Positions 6,584 to 12,438 of a DNA stretch of 12,438 bases are shown here, piece by piece; the stretch's first letter is position 1, and every line of letters begins with the position of its first letter. The DNA comes from an uncultured Clostridia bacterium (GTDB lineage: Bacteria > Bacillota > Clostridia > Oscillospirales > Ruminococcaceae): positions 1 through 12,438 of the forward strand of contig CANQZS010000028.1 in the NCBI GenBank assembly GCA_947628385.1. Direction: 5' to 3'. Below the pieces are notes generated by a model, which did no database searches, was not told the origin of the DNA, and worked only from the letters and a program-made list of their open reading frames with translations. A program made the translations under genes and the position numbers.

Positions 6584-6854
6584 TATTTTGCGCCGCAGGC
6601 GCAAAATATAAAGCTGGTCAAGCTGAGCACAGCTTGCGGATTCCAAAGGCAGAGCCTTTGGTCGCGCTCCGCAGAGCGCGAAACTCTCCTTTTCAAAGCG
6701 CTCTGCAAAGGGGTGAATTGCAAACTGCGCAGCTGTTTGCAAGAGGGGAACGCTCTGCAAGAGAGAGCGTTCCCCTGAACTAACGATTATATTTTTATTT
6801 TCTCTTTTAAAACAGTCCGGTGGACTGTTTTAAAATCAATTTAAAATGCTTTTT
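6584..6854 (+). repeat. Intergenic mosaic hairpin repeat, copy B
   Basis: This second copy of the element at 2046-2374 lies between the convergent araD and trpA genes. Blocks identical to copy A are 6584-6623, 6633-6666, 6678-6712, 6739-6776 and about 6810-6830 plus tail. Shared hairpins are 6584-6594/6598-6608 (loop GCA), 6643-6650/6654-6661 (loop AGA), 6744-6756/6764-6776 and 6805-6818/6822-6835 (loop GGT). Between the shared blocks this copy has its own, shorter hairpins: 6619-6625/6630-6636 (loop AGCA), 6662-6669/6674-6681 (loop CGCA), and 6720-6728/6732-6740 with one T-T mismatch and loop GCA. It begins 31 bp after the araD stop and may end or process that transcript: the 13-bp hairpin at 6744-6776 is followed, after a short gap, by a T-rich stretch (6788-6808). 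No coding potential is supported. Confidence 0.9.
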
Positions 6855-6862
6855 TACAAATT

Positions 6863-6894
6863 AAGCTCCGCAGAGGTAATTCTCTGCGGAGCTT
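6863..6894 (-). terminator. Probable terminator of the trp operon
   Basis: A perfect 13-bp stem (AAGCTCCGCAGAG at 6863-6875 with its complement at 6882-6894) and a 6-nt loop start 4 bp after the trpA stop. On the minus strand the stem ends in CTT and is followed by AATTTGT, a weak U-tract. On the plus strand it could also act for araD, but the following bases are only TCGGCT. The position makes a trp operon terminator or 3'-end stabilising hairpin likely. Confidence 0.65.
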
Positions 6895-6898
6895 TCGG

Positions 6899-7684
6899 CT
6901 ATATTATCGCTTCTTTTAAGGATCTGACAAATTCCCCTACCTTCTCTGCGGAAGAATTGCCGTACTCGGCTACGATCTTTACTACCGCGCTTCCTACTAT
7001 TACTCCGTCACAATAACCGCTCATCTTCTTTGCCTGCTCGGGATCGGAGATCCCAAATCCCACCATGGCAGGGACTTTGCAGCTCTTCTTTATCTCTCCG
7101 AAAAATTCGTCAAAATCCGTGGTGAATTTGCTCCTCGTTCCGGTAACTCCCGTGGAGGAAACACAGTACAGGAATCCCTCCGCTTCGGACGCTATATCCG
7201 CTATCCTCTGGTGCGATGTGGGAGCGACCATGCTCACCGCAATTACTCCGTTACTCTTTGCATATGGCTTTATCTCGTTCCGCTCCTCATACGGAAGATC
7301 CGGAACGATAACGCCGTCTATTCCCTTTTCTTTGCAAAGCGTAAAGAATTTCTCCGTTCCAAATCGGAAGATCGTGTTAATGTACATCATAAGTATAAGC
7401 GGCTTGTCGGTCTGCTTGCGCAGCCTTTCCACCATTCCGAAGATCCCCGTAAGATCCGTTCCGTGCGAAAGAGAACGCAGACTTGCCGCTTGGATCACCT
7501 TTCCCTCAGCTACCGGATCCGAAAACGGAACGCCTATTTCTATAATATCCGCGCCGTTTTCAAACATTTTGAGAACTAACTTCTCGGTAGTCTCAAGATC
7601 CGGATCGCCTGCGGTTACAAATGTTATAAGTGCCTTTTCGCCCTTGTCCTTAAGCTCGGCAAGAGCTTTTTCTATTCTGTTCAT
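6899..7684 (-). CDS. trpA: Tryptophan synthase alpha subunit
   Basis: TrpA (261 residues) splits indole-3-glycerol phosphate into indole, channelled to TrpB, and glyceraldehyde 3-phosphate. Motifs are FVTAGDPD at 22-29, IIEIGVPFSDPVAEG at 47-61, VPDLPYEER at 127-135, and the phosphate-site loops SSTGVTGTR at 176-184, VGFGIS at 208-213 and VGSAVV at 230-235. E49 matches the catalytic Glu of the Salmonella enzyme. The position equal to its catalytic Asp60 is Glu here (VAEG instead of ADG), and the next conserved Pro is Lys. I start at the ATG at 7684, which has AGAAAGGAA about 10 nt upstream. The frame also contains an in-frame TTG at 7717, but that precedes the ribosome site and overlaps trpB. 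It is the last gene of the operon, 19 bp after trpB. Confidence 0.96.
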   Translation of the reverse strand: MNRIEKALAELKDKGEKALITFVTAGDPDLETTEKLVLKMFENGADIIEIGVPFSDPVAEGKVIQAASLRSLSHGTDLTGIFGMVERLRKQTDKPLILMMYINTIFRFGTEKFFTLCKEKGIDGVIVPDLPYEERNEIKPYAKSNGVIAVSMVAPTSHQRIADIASEAEGFLYCVSSTGVTGTRSKFTTDFDEFFGEIKKSCKVPAMVGFGISDPEQAKKMSGYCDGVIVGSAVVKIVAEYGNSSAEKVGEFVRSLKEAII

Positions 7685-7693
7685 GAATGACCG

Positions 7694-7702
7694 TTCCTTT
7701 CT
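7694..7702 (-). promoter_or_regulatory. Ribosome binding site fixing the trpA start
   Basis: AGAAAGGAA on the minus strand lies 9-10 nt before the ATG at 7684 and just after the trpB stop. It rules out the in-frame TTG at 7717, which lies upstream of it. Confidence 0.75.
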
Positions 7703-7703
7703 A

Positions 7704-8894
7704 TCAAGAATTGACAACGTCTTTTCCGCGGTATTTTGCTATGGAATAAACGTCCTTATCGCCGCGTCCCGAAAGATTTATGACAAGTATCTGATCCCTG
7801 CTCATTGTCGGAGCGATCTTCTGCGCCACGGCTACGGCGTGTGCGGATTCGATAGCGGGAATTATTCCCTCCGTCCTTGACAGATACTCAAACGCTTGGA
7901 CGGCTTCCTCATCGGTTATGGGGAAATATTCCGCACGTCCTGTTTTATAAAGCATGGCGTGCTCCGGTCCTATTCCCGGATAGTCAAGTCCTGCAGAGAT
8001 CGAGTAAACGGGATCTATCTGTCCGAATTCGTTTTGCAGGAACAGCGATTTCATTCCGTGGAATATACCGGTAGTGCCCTTGGCAATGGTGGAAGCGTGC
8101 TTGCCCGTCTCAACACCCAGACCGGCGGCTTCCGCACCCACAAGGCGGACGGATTTATCCTTTATAAAATCATAGAACGCACCCATGGAGTTTGAACCGC
8201 CTCCTACACAAGCGCAAACGCAGTCAGGAAGCTTTCCCTCCTTTTCCATGAGCTGTTCACGTATCTCCTCGGAGATTATCTTCTGGAAATCGCGAACCAT
8301 TGTGGGGTAAGGGTGAGGTCCCATTACCGAGCCTATGCAGTAAAACGTTGTATTTACGTTTTCCGCCCAGTCACGCATTGCGGCGTTTATAGCGTCCTTA
8401 AGCGTGTCCGTTCCCTCGTGAACGGCAACTACGCTTGAACCGAGAAGCTCCATTCTGTAAACGTTAAGGGACTGGCGTATGGCGTCCTCTGCGCCCATAT
8501 ATACCTGACATTCCAATCCGAAAAGCGCACAGGCAGTCGCCGTTGCAACACCGTGCTGACCCGCTCCGGTCTCGGCAATGATACGGGTCTTGCCCATTCT
8601 CTTGGCAAGCAGGATCTGTCCGAGAACGTTGTTTATCTTATGCGAACCCGTATGGTTCAGATCCTCGCGCTTGATGTAAATTTTCGCGCCGCCCAGATCC
8701 TTGGTCATCTTTTCTGCATAGTAAAGCAGAGACGGTCTGCCCGCATAATCCCTGTAAAGGGCTTTTAATTCGTTCTTGAAATCCGGATCGTCCTTGTATT
8801 TTGTGTAAGCCGCGTCAAGCTCGTTCACCGCGTTCATAACGGTCTCGGGAACGTACTGTCCGCCGAATATGTCAAATCTTCCTTTTTCAGACAT
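7704..8894 (-). CDS. trpB: Tryptophan synthase beta subunit
   Basis: TrpB (396 residues) is the PLP enzyme that condenses indole with L-serine to make L-tryptophan in the alpha2-beta2 complex with TrpA. The PLP-binding lysine is K86 in HTGSHKINN (81-89). AETGAGQHG at 107-115 contains E108, matching catalytic Glu109 of the Salmonella enzyme. The PLP phosphate loop GGGSNSMGAF is at 231-240. GPEHAMLYKTGRAEYF at 309-324 and LSGRGDKD at 374-381 are also typical, and mark it as the main TrpB1 type. I place the start at the ATG at 8894. It lies 9 nt after GAAAGG and overlaps the trpF stop by 8 bp (ATGTCTGA), so coupling is likely. The in-frame TTG at 8903 directly abuts the ribosome site and cannot be used normally. 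No key residue is missing. Confidence 0.98.
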   Translation of the reverse strand: MSEKGRFDIFGGQYVPETVMNAVNELDAAYTKYKDDPDFKNELKALYRDYAGRPSLLYYAEKMTKDLGGAKIYIKREDLNHTGSHKINNVLGQILLAKRMGKTRIIAETGAGQHGVATATACALFGLECQVYMGAEDAIRQSLNVYRMELLGSSVVAVHEGTDTLKDAINAAMRDWAENVNTTFYCIGSVMGPHPYPTMVRDFQKIISEEIREQLMEKEGKLPDCVCACVGGGSNSMGAFYDFIKDKSVRLVGAEAAGLGVETGKHASTIAKGTTGIFHGMKSLFLQNEFGQIDPVYSISAGLDYPGIGPEHAMLYKTGRAEYFPITDEEAVQAFEYLSRTEGIIPAIESAHAVAVAQKIAPTMSRDQILVINLSGRGDKDVYSIAKYRGKDVVNS

Positions 8895-9513
8895 TTTTAT
8901 CAACCTTTCGTACTGATCTCATAATTGCTCGTATTTTTTCGGGATCCTTAACTCCGTCAGTCTCAGTGCCGCCCGAAATATCCACGCCGTACGGAGAAAT
9001 TTTCATTGCCTCGGAAATATTGTCCGCGTTTATCCCTCCGGCTAAAAGATAAGGCATGGAGATCTCCGTTCTGCGTATAAGCTCCCAATCGGCTGTTTTT
9101 CCCGTGCCGCCGTTGGCGTTGGGAGAGTAGCTGTCCAGCACGAGCATATCCGCGCCGTATTTTTCGGCAGCGCGAATATCCTCCTCAGACCGCACGCGGA
9201 CGGCTTTCCATATCTTCACATCGGAAATTTTTCTGAGCGCGGCAATATGATCCGCGTTCTCATTTCCCTGTAACTGAACGGCGTAAAATCCCGCTTTTGC
9301 GGCGGTTTCCGCAATAGATCCCACAGGCTGGTCTATGAATACGCCCACTGCCCTGACGGAGCTGTCGAGCTTTTTCACAAGCATTTCCGCAGTCTCGGGA
9401 GAAATTGTCCTGCGGTAGCCCTCTGCAAGGATAAATCCTGCAAAATCAGGCTTGGCTTCGTTAATATATTCAATATCCTCCGGACGTCTCAATCCGCAAA
9501 GCTTTATCATCAT
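8887..9513 (-). CDS. trpF: Phosphoribosylanthranilate isomerase
   Basis: TrpF (208 residues) carries out the Amadori rearrangement of phosphoribosylanthranilate to CdRP, the third dedicated step of the pathway. Family features are KLCGLRRPEDI at 4-14 with catalytic general base C6, VQLQGNE at 79-85, VLDSYS at 125-130 with D127 as general acid, GGTGKTADW at 135-143, LLAGGIN at 156-162, and GVDISGGTETDGVKD at 176-190. In the last motif the usual serine before Gly is Gly (SGG rather than SSG). The gene overlaps trpC by 4 bp (ATGA). Two ATG codons are adjacent at 9513 and 9510, and AAGGAG lies 14 nt upstream of the first, so either could be used. It is a stand-alone isomerase, not fused to trpC as in E. 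coli. Confidence 0.96.
   Translation of the reverse strand: MMIKLCGLRRPEDIEYINEAKPDFAGFILAEGYRRTISPETAEMLVKKLDSSVRAVGVFIDQPVGSIAETAAKAGFYAVQLQGNENADHIAALRKISDVKIWKAVRVRSEEDIRAAEKYGADMLVLDSYSPNANGGTGKTADWELIRRTEISMPYLLAGGINADNISEAMKISPYGVDISGGTETDGVKDPEKIRAIMRSVRKVDKNV
8904..8909 (-). promoter_or_regulatory. Ribosome binding site fixing the trpB start
   Basis: GAAAGG on the minus strand lies 9 nt before the ATG at 8894, inside the end of trpF. It leaves no spacing for the in-frame TTG at 8903, which settles the start on the ATG. Confidence 0.7.
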
Positions 9514-10298
9514 AAAAGTGTTTTCAGCTCCTTGACTGCGGAAACGGGATCGCCGCTCCGCATAAGAGTTTCCCCTATAAGAACGGCTTTTGCTCCGCAG
9601 TCCGTAACGAATTTTATATCCTCGGGAGTTTTTATGCCGCTTTCCGAAACGATGATGCCGTCCTCCGGAACGAGCTCCGCAAGCTTTCTTGTGGTCTCAA
9701 GGGTAACGCTGAACGTTTTAAGATCGCGGTTGTTTATCCCGAAAATTTTACAGCCCGCTTCGGAGACCGCACGAAGCTCTTCGGCATTGTGGCTTTCCGC
9801 AAGAACGTCCATTTTCAGCGATCCCGCGATCTCGCGGAATTCACGCATTGTGGGAATATCCAGCATTGCAGCGATAAGAAGTACGGCGTCCGCGCCCATG
9901 ACCTTTGCCTCATAGATCTGATAGGGGGAAATAATAAAATCCTTTCTCAGCATGGGGATATTTACCTTTTCGCGTATCGCCCTGAAATATTCCGCAGAGC
10001 CTTTAAAATAGTATTCCTCGGTAAGGCAGGAAATAGCCGCCGCTCCTGCGGAAACGTATGCCAGAGCCTGCTCTACAGGGCGGAAATCCTCGCTGATGAT
10101 CCCCTTTGACGGCGAAGCCTTTTTGACCTCGGCTATGAACGCCGGAGACGGCGCGGCTGTTATCGCCTTTGCAAAGCTCCGTCCCGTATCTGTCCTTGCC
10201 GCTTCCTCCGCCGCTCTGCGCACCTCCTCAAAGGGAACTGCGGACATATCTCTTTCAAGCTGTACGCGGCGTTTTGCCGCAATATCATCAAGTATCAT
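9510..10298 (-). CDS. trpC: Indole-3-glycerol phosphate synthase
   Basis: TrpC (262 residues, typical for a single-domain enzyme) closes the indole ring, converting CdRP to indole-3-glycerol phosphate with loss of CO2 and water. It is a TIM barrel. Motifs include FIAEVKKASPSKG at 54-66, which carries active-site E57 and K59, LRKDFI at 117-122 with general-acid K119, VLAESH at 165-170 with general-base E168, GINNRDLKTF at 187-196, and IVSESGI at 216-222. IGETLMRSGDP at 241-251 forms the phosphate-binding end. The ATG follows the trpGD stop after 12 bp, with TAAGGAAA overlapping that stop as its ribosome site. It overlaps trpF by 4 bp. Nothing is missing, and the assignment is secure. Confidence 0.97.
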   Translation of the reverse strand: MILDDIAAKRRVQLERDMSAVPFEEVRRAAEEAARTDTGRSFAKAITAAPSPAFIAEVKKASPSKGIISEDFRPVEQALAYVSAGAAAISCLTEEYYFKGSAEYFRAIREKVNIPMLRKDFIISPYQIYEAKVMGADAVLLIAAMLDIPTMREFREIAGSLKMDVLAESHNAEELRAVSEAGCKIFGINNRDLKTFSVTLETTRKLAELVPEDGIIVSESGIKTPEDIKFVTDCGAKAVLIGETLMRSGDPVSAVKELKTLL

Positions 10299-10310
10299 AT
10301 AGCATTTTCC

Positions 10311-11942
10311 TTAAACTCTGTTTGTAAAATCTCTCATCTTCTCGAATTTTGCATATGCCTTGCCGCTGTCGATGGAATCGCGCGCCATTGCTATGCCCTC
10401 TTCTATCGAAGCCGCAGCGCCTGTGCAGTAGATCGCGCTTCCTGCATTGAGCAGGACTATATCGCGCTTTGCTCCCTTTTCAATTCCCTTGAGAATGTTA
10501 AGAGTTATCTGTGCGTTCTCGTCCGGAGTGCCTCCTACGACCTCGGAGCGGTTAGCGCGTCTCATGCCGAGATCCTCAGGAGTGATCTCGTATTTGATGA
10601 GCTTTCTGTCACGAAGCTCGCAGACCTTTGTAGTTCCGCAAACGGTCATTTCGTCCAGTCCGTCGCCGTAAACTATCATTGCGCCCTTTACGCCAACGTT
10701 CATAAGAACCTTTGCCATTACCTCAAGAAGCTTTTCATCGTAAACGCCAAGCAGGATATAATCCGAAAGCGCGGGATTCGCAAGAGGTCCAAGGATATTG
10801 AAAACGGTTCTTACGCCTATTTCACGTCTTGCGGGGCCTACAAATCTCATAGCCTTATGGAATGACTGTGCGAACAGGAAAGAAATTCCCGTTTCTTTCA
10901 TGCAGGCGGCAGCCATAGCGGGAGTAAGGTTCAGCTTTACTCCAAGGGATTCCAGAACATCGGCGGCGCCGCTCTTGCTGGAAACGCTGCGGTTGCCGTG
11001 CTTTGCAACGTTAAGACCCGCTCCTGCGATAACAAACGATGATGTTGTTGAAATATTGAACGTATTTGAAACGTCTCCGCCCGTTCCCACAATATCTACA
11101 GCCGAACGCGCCGAGGGAACGACGCTTGCTTTCTGACGCATTATCCTTGCAAAGCCGGTGATCTCGTCGATAGTCTCGCCCTTGCAGCGCAGAGCCATAA
11201 GGAACGCTGCTATCTGAGCGTCGGTAGCTCCGTCGGACATGATGATGTTCATAGCGTTTTCGGCTTCCTCCATGGAAAGATCCTTTCCGTCCGCAGCCAT
11301 TGCGATATATTTTTTAAGAGCAACTCTCTTTTCCTTGGGAAGAGAAGCCGTTTCAACTCCTATGCTCTTTATTCCGGCAATACGCAGGAAGTTGGCTATT
11401 ATCGCCGCGCCCTGTTCGGTAAGAATGGATTCCGGATGGAACTGCAATCCAAAGGTAAGGTGCGTTTTATGGCGAACAGCCATTATCTGACCCTCGCCGT
11501 CGGTGGCAACGACGGTCAGGCAGCTTGGTATCGTGATCGAATCCACAATAAGTGAATGGTACCTTGCGGCGCTTATCCTATCCGGAAGTCCCTCAAATAT
11601 CGGGCAGCCCGTATTTATGGAAATTTCCGTGCTTTTGCCATGCATAGGCAGCTTGGCGCGGACGATCTTTCCTCCGAAAGCTTCTGCAATAGCCTGATGT
11701 CCGAGGCATATGCCGAGAATGGGTATCTGTCCGCTGAAATGCTTTACCGCCTCTACGGAGATGCCCGCGTCGGCAGGATAGCCGGGACCCGGGGAGATGA
11801 TAATAGCTTCCGGAGCGAGCTTTTCTATTTCATCTATCGTTATCTCATCGTTTCTGACAGTTTTTATATCCGGATAAATGGTTCCTATAAGCTGGTAAAG
11901 ATTATAGGTAAAGCTGTCGTAATTATCTATCATCAGGATCAT
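10311..11942 (-). CDS. trpGD: Fused anthranilate synthase glutamine amidotransferase and anthranilate phosphoribosyltransferase
   Basis: This is one 543-residue polypeptide with two activities. Residues 1-190 are the TrpG class I glutamine amidotransferase, which delivers ammonia to TrpE: IDNYDSFTYNL at 5-15, ISPGPGYP at 49-56, nucleophile C79 in GICLGHQ, and the rest of the triad H169/E171 in QFHPES. After a short linker, residues from about 205 to 543 are TrpD, which transfers phosphoribosyl from PRPP to anthranilate: DIVGTGGD at 283-290, NISTT at 296-300, KHGNRSVSSKSGAADVLE at 314-331, ILGPLANP at 383-390, and VYGDGLDEM at 424-432. I start at the ATG at 11942, 8 nt after AAAGGAG; an in-frame TTG at 11960 overlaps the trpE stop and has no ribosome site. 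The gap to trpE is 14 bp. The same domain order occurs in E. coli. Confidence 0.97.
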   Translation of the reverse strand: MILMIDNYDSFTYNLYQLIGTIYPDIKTVRNDEITIDEIEKLAPEAIIISPGPGYPADAGISVEAVKHFSGQIPILGICLGHQAIAEAFGGKIVRAKLPMHGKSTEISINTGCPIFEGLPDRISAARYHSLIVDSITIPSCLTVVATDGEGQIMAVRHKTHLTFGLQFHPESILTEQGAAIIANFLRIAGIKSIGVETASLPKEKRVALKKYIAMAADGKDLSMEEAENAMNIIMSDGATDAQIAAFLMALRCKGETIDEITGFARIMRQKASVVPSARSAVDIVGTGGDVSNTFNISTTSSFVIAGAGLNVAKHGNRSVSSKSGAADVLESLGVKLNLTPAMAAACMKETGISFLFAQSFHKAMRFVGPARREIGVRTVFNILGPLANPALSDYILLGVYDEKLLEVMAKVLMNVGVKGAMIVYGDGLDEMTVCGTTKVCELRDRKLIKYEITPEDLGMRRANRSEVVGGTPDENAQITLNILKGIEKGAKRDIVLLNAGSAIYCTGAAASIEEGIAMARDSIDSGKAYAKFEKMRDFTNRV

Positions 11943-11950
11943 GGTATCTA

Positions 11951-11957
11951 CTCCTTT
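11951..11957 (-). promoter_or_regulatory. Ribosome binding site fixing the trpGD start
   Basis: AAAGGAG on the minus strand lies 8 nt before the ATG at 11942 and just after the trpE stop. It excludes the upstream in-frame TTG at 11960. Confidence 0.8.
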
Positions 11958-12438
11958 CAATTGATTCCGGCTGCTTCGGCAATAGCGTTTACTACAGCCA
12001 GAGCCTTGTTGCGTGTTTCCTCATATTCCTTTTCGGGAACGCTGTCGTAAACGATGCCCGCGCCCGCCTGAACGTAAGCCTTTCCATGGCGGAAAAGAAC
12101 TGTTCTGATAGCTATGCAGGTATCAATATTTCCGCTGAATCCGAGGTATCCCACCGTTCCTCCGTAAAGACCGCGCTTTTTGTTTTCCAGCTCGTCAATG
12201 ATCTCCATAGCGCGCACCTTAGGCGCACCGGAGAGCGTTCCTGCGGGAAGTACGGACATGAGCGCGTCCATAGCAGTTTTTCCTTCAGCAAGGCGTCCCT
12301 GAACGTCGGAAACAAGGTGCATTACCTTTGAATAGCGTTCAACTCTCATAAAGTCGGTAACGTTCACCGTTCCGAAGCTGCATACCTTGCCCACATCGTT
12401 TCTGCCGAGATCGACAAGCATTGTGTGTTCCGCGCGTT
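11957..12438 (-). CDS. trpE: Anthranilate synthase component I, 5' end missing
   Basis: TrpE converts chorismate and ammonia (from the TrpG domain encoded next) to anthranilate and pyruvate. Only the C-terminal ~160 of roughly 480-500 residues are present. The frame stays open to the window edge: before the ATG at 12421 it reads Arg-Ala-Glu-His-Thr, the conserved RAEH segment preceding MLVDLGRND, so that ATG is internal. Chorismate-binding motifs visible in order are VDLGRNDVGKV, LPAGTLSGAPK, GLYGGTVGYLGF, IDTCIAIRT, QAGAGIVYDSVPEKEYEET and the final NKALAV helix. The tryptophan-sensing N-terminal region, the promoter and any leader or attenuator are outside the window, so operon regulation cannot be judged. 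The ending matches TrpE rather than PabB mainly because of its place in the trp operon. Confidence 0.95.
   Translation of the reverse strand, partial: RAEHTMLVDLGRNDVGKVCSFGTVNVTDFMRVERYSKVMHLVSDVQGRLAEGKTAMDALMSVLPAGTLSGAPKVRAMEIIDELENKKRGLYGGTVGYLGFSGNIDTCIAIRTVLFRHGKAYVQAGAGIVYDSVPEKEYEETRNKALAVVNAIAEAAGIN

Noticed and set aside
6497..6778. Open frame of 93 codons across the araD end and repeat copy B
   Set aside because: It starts inside araD in another frame and then reads through the repeat. There is no initiation signal or family resemblance.
7065..7880. Long plus-strand open frame (271 codons) opposite trpA and the end of trpB
   Set aside because: It is an antisense shadow of two certain trp genes and crosses their junction. 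No protein features are evident.
11957..12438. Trp attenuator, leader peptide or TRAP sites
   Set aside because: These would lie upstream of trpE, beyond the window edge. Nothing like a Trp-rich leader peptide occurs in the intergenic sequence shown.

Overview
The window looks like chromosomal DNA of a low-to-mid GC Firmicute, most like a gut or rumen Ruminococcus-type clostridium. This is inferred from strong AGGAG-type ribosome sites, sigma-A promoters of the form TTGAAA-N17-TATAAT, a cell-wall-anchored GH44 glucanase, the short ribulokinase-like FGGY kinase paired with AraD, and a trpE-GD-C-F-B-A gene order. No rRNA, tRNA, phage, IS transposase or CRISPR array is visible, so the organism assignment is only moderately secure.

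Layout. Positions 1-878 (+) hold the 3' two thirds of purA. It converges on a DHH/DHHA1 phosphoesterase gene (955-1872, -), with a strong hairpin terminator in between. A 622-bp gene-free stretch (1873-2494) follows. It has a promoter firing left into the DHH gene, a ~330-bp repeat made almost wholly of small hairpins, and a near-consensus promoter firing right. That right-hand promoter drives a secreted, C-terminally membrane-anchored GH44 endoglucanase/xyloglucanase (2495-4210). Downstream, in the same direction, come a ribulokinase-like FGGY kinase (4278-5867) and L-ribulose-5-phosphate 4-epimerase (5860-6552, overlapping by 8 bp). This makes a plausible plant-cell-wall and pentose utilisation operon; no araA is present in the window. 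A second copy of the hairpin repeat lies at 6584-6854, followed by a hairpin next to the trpA stop.

The right half (6899-12438, all -) is a tightly packed tryptophan biosynthesis operon read from right to left: trpE (5' end outside the window), a fused trpGD, trpC, trpF, trpB and trpA. Gaps are 0-19 bp, with two overlaps, so translational coupling is likely. It supplies every step from chorismate to tryptophan. Three starts (trpGD, trpB, trpA) should be moved downstream from in-frame TTG codons to ATG codons placed correctly after Shine-Dalgarno sequences.

The most unusual content is the pair of intergenic repeats. Four or five blocks identical in both copies alternate with segments that differ in sequence and length, and in most of these positions each copy still forms a hairpin. 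This mosaic organisation is not explained by any gene in the window. I do not recognise the family.
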